From: Terrimesophilobacter sp039923755
Lineage (GTDB): Bacteria; Actinomycetota; Actinomycetes; Actinomycetales; Microbacteriaceae
DNA: 5,018 nt
Assembly: GCA_039923755.1 (NCBI GenBank)
Contig: JBDTCD010000045.1
Coordinates: 1 to 5,018 of the forward strand
Direction: 5' to 3'
Shown piece after piece: positions 4,489 through 5,018 of this stretch. Numbering within the stretch: position 1 is the stretch's first letter; the number at the start of each line of letters is the position of its first letter. A model generated the notes under the pieces. It was not told the DNA's origin. It made no database searches and saw only the letters and a program-made list of their open reading frames with translations. The position numbers and the translations under genes were made by a program.

Positions 4489-5018
4489 TTAGGGCAGGAC
4501 GACGACTTGCGCCCCATAGACAAGCCCTGCGCCGAAGCCAATCTGCAACGAAAGGCCACCGGAGAGCTCCGGATGTTCCTTCAAAAGTCGGTGAGTGGCC
4601 AGCGGAATCGAGGCGGCAGAGGTGTTACCCATCGTTTCAATGTCCCGCGCAATCACGACAGATTCCGGCAGTTTCAACTGTTTTGCCAACTCGTCGATGA
4701 TGCGCATATTTGCCTGATGCGGGACGAATGCTGCCAAATCGGCGGAGGTGATCCCGGCTTCCTCCAGGGCGCGCTTCGCGACTTTTGCCATATCCCAGAC
4801 GGCCCAGCGGAACACCGTCTGTCCATCCTGACGAAGGGTCGGCCAGTTCGCGTCGCCCTCACGGTAGTCAATGAGGGTTGCATTCATTCCCACGGCACCG
4901 GCCTTCGAGCCGTCAGAACCCCAGACTGCGGGAGAGATGCCAGGAAAGTCACTGGGCCCGACAACGACAGCGCCAGCCCCGTCCCCAAGCAGGAATGAGA
5001 TGGAGCGATCGGTGGGAT
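4489..5018 (-). CDS. fabH: 3-oxoacyl-[acyl-carrier-protein] synthase III, C-terminal half (cut by window edge)
   Basis: The last 175 codons of KAS III are present; the N-terminal half with the catalytic cysteine lies beyond the right edge. The visible part starts PTDRSISFLLGDGAGAVVVG and continues with AVWGSDGSKAG. It includes the catalytic histidine in VPHQANMRI (codon at 4717-4719) and the catalytic asparagine in ETMGNTSAASIPLA (codon at 4624-4626), and ends with the family-typical IGFGAGLVYGAQVVV. The histidine-to-asparagine spacing of 31 is close to the E. coli enzyme. FabH starts fatty-acid chains by condensing acyl-CoA with malonyl-ACP; in actinobacteria branched or short acyl-CoA primers are used. 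The apparent GTG start at 4893 is internal, because conserved sequence continues upstream of it. acpP follows after 39 bp, indicating cotranscription. fabD would be expected upstream of fabH, outside this window. Confidence 0.95.
   Translation of the reverse strand, partial: PTDRSISFLLGDGAGAVVVGPSDFPGISPAVWGSDGSKAGAVGMNATLIDYREGDANWPTLRQDGQTVFRWAVWDMAKVAKRALEEAGITSADLAAFVPHQANMRIIDELAKQLKLPESVVIARDIETMGNTSAASIPLATHRLLKEHPELSGGLSLQIGFGAGLVYGAQVVVLP

Noticed and set aside
4489..4893. fabH beginning at GTG 4893
   Set aside because: Conserved FabH sequence, including GDGAGAV and WGSDG, continues upstream to the window edge, so the GTG is an internal valine.
1..5018. CRISPR array, tRNA, rRNA or insertion sequence
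   Set aside because: No regularly spaced repeats, no tRNA cloverleaf pattern, no transposase and no terminal inverted repeats were recognised on either strand.

Overview
The window reads as chromosomal DNA from a high-GC Gram-positive actinobacterium, most likely of the family Microbacteriaceae. The grounds are the fabH-acpP-fabF fatty-acid synthase II cluster in actinobacterial order, a DUF3145 protein (a family I know only from actinobacteria), and a DUF222/13E12-type HNH endonuclease, a family that is multi-copy in Microbacteriaceae and mycobacteria. The genus cannot be fixed from this sequence.

Left to right: (1) positions 1-136, minus strand, the N-terminal 45 codons of a PadR-family repressor that runs off the left edge. 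(2) Positions 137-354, a divergent regulatory region with an operator-like palindrome over a probable padR promoter and a separate good promoter for the rightward gene. (3) Positions 355-858, plus strand, a DUF3145 protein. (4) Positions 870-1430, minus strand, a RibD-C/dihydrofolate-reductase-like oxidoreductase, convergent with the DUF3145 gene. (5) Positions 1431-1498, a short divergent intergenic region with an 11-bp direct repeat. (6) Positions 1499-2866, plus strand, a DUF222-HNH endonuclease with an unusual acidic N-terminal three-copy repeat. (7) Positions 2881-5018, minus strand, the operon fabH (C-terminal half, cut by the right edge), acpP and fabF, transcribed right to left, with a strong hairpin between acpP and fabF.

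The FAS-II genes work together. FabH starts chains by condensing acyl-CoA with malonyl-ACP, AcpP carries the intermediates, and FabF elongates them. From memory, DUF3145 genes in actinobacteria commonly sit beside fabF. If so, the oxidoreductase/HNH pair looks like a later insertion between fabF and the DUF3145 gene. It is bounded by very short convergent junctions (11 and 14 bp) with no convincing terminators.

No clearly new system is visible; most of the window is ordinary core metabolism. The items most worth a second look are the 12-residue tandem repeat at the start of the HNH protein, the likely interrupted fabF-DUF3145 synteny, the acpP-fabF hairpin, the PadR operator, and the corrected start of the DUF3145 gene.
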